Shown one piece after another: positions 22,715 to 23,239 of a stretch of DNA of 23,239 bases. How positions within the stretch are numbered: position 1 is the first letter of the stretch; every line of letters starts with the position of its first letter. The position numbers and the translations under genes were made by a program. This DNA is from a virus. Under the pieces are notes generated by a model. The model was not told the DNA's origin. It did not search any database and saw only the letters and a list, made by a program, of their open reading frames with translations. Location: IMG/VR virus record IMGVR_UViG_3300035698_005558, positions 1-23,239 of that record, one strand, 5' to 3'.

Positions 22715-23239
22715 TTACATATCCCCTGCTCCATATCTATCATTAATCATTAAATCTTTTAAACACCATACTGGATTACCTGACCAGGCATTTATATATG
22801 TTGTTCCATCCCATGTTAATGATGAGTCATCACTTAGTAATCTATATTCATCATTGTCTTCATTCCAATAATATAAGTCCCACTCTACAGGATCGGTAGA
22901 TACATCCCTAACATCTGGCGTTAATACCTTTGTTCCCTTTACTACAAATGTAAAGTTTGGCATACTTCCAGATATATGTTCTGTTGCTAGTATCTTAACT
23001 CCTGCTAATGCAGTATGTGGATATGATAAACTATTATCTTCTATTTCATCTATTGAGTAAAGATAAAAATTACCTATTTTAGTTTGTGAAGGATCATTTG
23101 ATGTCTTAGTTACCTTAATATCATATTTTGACTTAGCTAATTTATCGCTTTTAAAGAATCTTCTTACTGTTGAATATGTTTTCTCAGTTATAGTGTGTGT
23201 TCCTAGATCAACGTATTCTCCATCCCCTTCTGTAGTTAA
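22715..23239 (-). CDS. tail tip / central fibre protein (J-like), upstream fragment, partial
   Basis: The frame is open from the window edge to a TAA at 22715-22717, 174 codons. It contains segments of the J family: YPHTALAGVKILATEHISGS, then MPNFTFVVKGTKV, and SGNPVWCLKDLMINDRYGAGD, the last being the hallmark before the next J region. The following residues (YVKITDLDLPTLVEM) are found only if the frame moves by -1 around 22718-22723. An ATG at 22963 exists but is internal to the family's conserved region and lacks a ribosome-binding site. The true start lies outside the window. Confidence 0.8.
   Translation of the reverse strand, partial: LTTEGDGEYVDLGTHTITEKTYSTVRRFFKSDKLAKSKYDIKVTKTSNDPSQTKIGNFYLYSIDEIEDNSLSYPHTALAGVKILATEHISGSMPNFTFVVKGTKVLTPDVRDVSTDPVEWDLYYWNEDNDEYRLLSDDSSLTWDGTTYINAWSGNPVWCLKDLMINDRYGAGDM

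Noticed and set aside
22715-22963. Stand-alone 82-residue gene
   Set aside because: The frame continues upstream without a stop to the window edge as conserved tail tip sequence, and the ATG at 22963 lacks a ribosome-binding site.

Overview
This window looks like a piece of an AT-rich (roughly 30% GC by eye) tailed-phage or prophage genome. Every convincing gene reads on the minus strand, genes are tightly packed with TAATG, ATGA and GTGA junctions, and most starts have a strong Shine-Dalgarno (GGAGG, AAGGAG or AGGTGA type). Codon use is rich in AGA, ATA and TTA. The host is a low-GC bacterium. Firmicutes, Fusobacteria or Brachyspira-like hosts would all fit and I cannot decide between them. 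A GmhA-type isomerase and heptosyltransferase-like enzymes hint at a heptose- or LPS-like surface glycan, but do not prove a Gram-negative host.

In the direction of transcription (high to low coordinates): (1) 23239-20463, the tail tip/central fibre protein (lambda J type), split by a frameshift near 22720. (2) 20448-19372, small genes: one frameshifted, a two-TM protein and a Cys/His-rich protein. (3) 19372-16675, three tandem paralogous tail-collar proteins. (4) 16666-13779, a long ORF joining a metallo-beta-lactamase-like region to an HK97-type prohead protease and a Glu/Lys-rich scaffold-like tail, then the major capsid protein and a strong hairpin. (5) 13693-9671, a glycan block: a giant GT9-type glycosyltransferase interrupted by an in-frame TAA, a short sulfotransferase-like protein and an unknown protein. 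(6) 9658-9062, a likely head-tail connector. (7) 9053-4314, an accessory operon region driven by at least three near-consensus sigma70 promoters. It starts with a large structured RNA leader, then gmhA, many tiny CxxC proteins, two tiny secreted proteins, a MORN-like repeat protein and small unknowns. (8) 4310-1, the replication/modification end: an unknown helical protein, a C5 DNA methyltransferase carrying an HNH endonuclease insertion, a fused primase-helicase, and the first codons of another gene.

The most notable points are: a 190-nt RNA (9018-8829) closed by a 13-bp helix that begins at the predicted transcription start and ends just before the gmhA ribosome-binding site, with a competing pairing for its 5' strand; a 660-bp HNH insertion between motifs IX and X of the methyltransferase, flanked by a 6-bp direct repeat, with the methyltransferase frame still open right through it; a three-domain glycosyltransferase cut by one stop codon; and a nested start separating the prohead protease from an N-terminal MBL-like domain. 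Several interrupted genes (GT9, tail tip, the small gene at 20120-20448) mean that either real decay of a prophage or sequencing error must be considered. All functional calls are from motif reading, without database searches.
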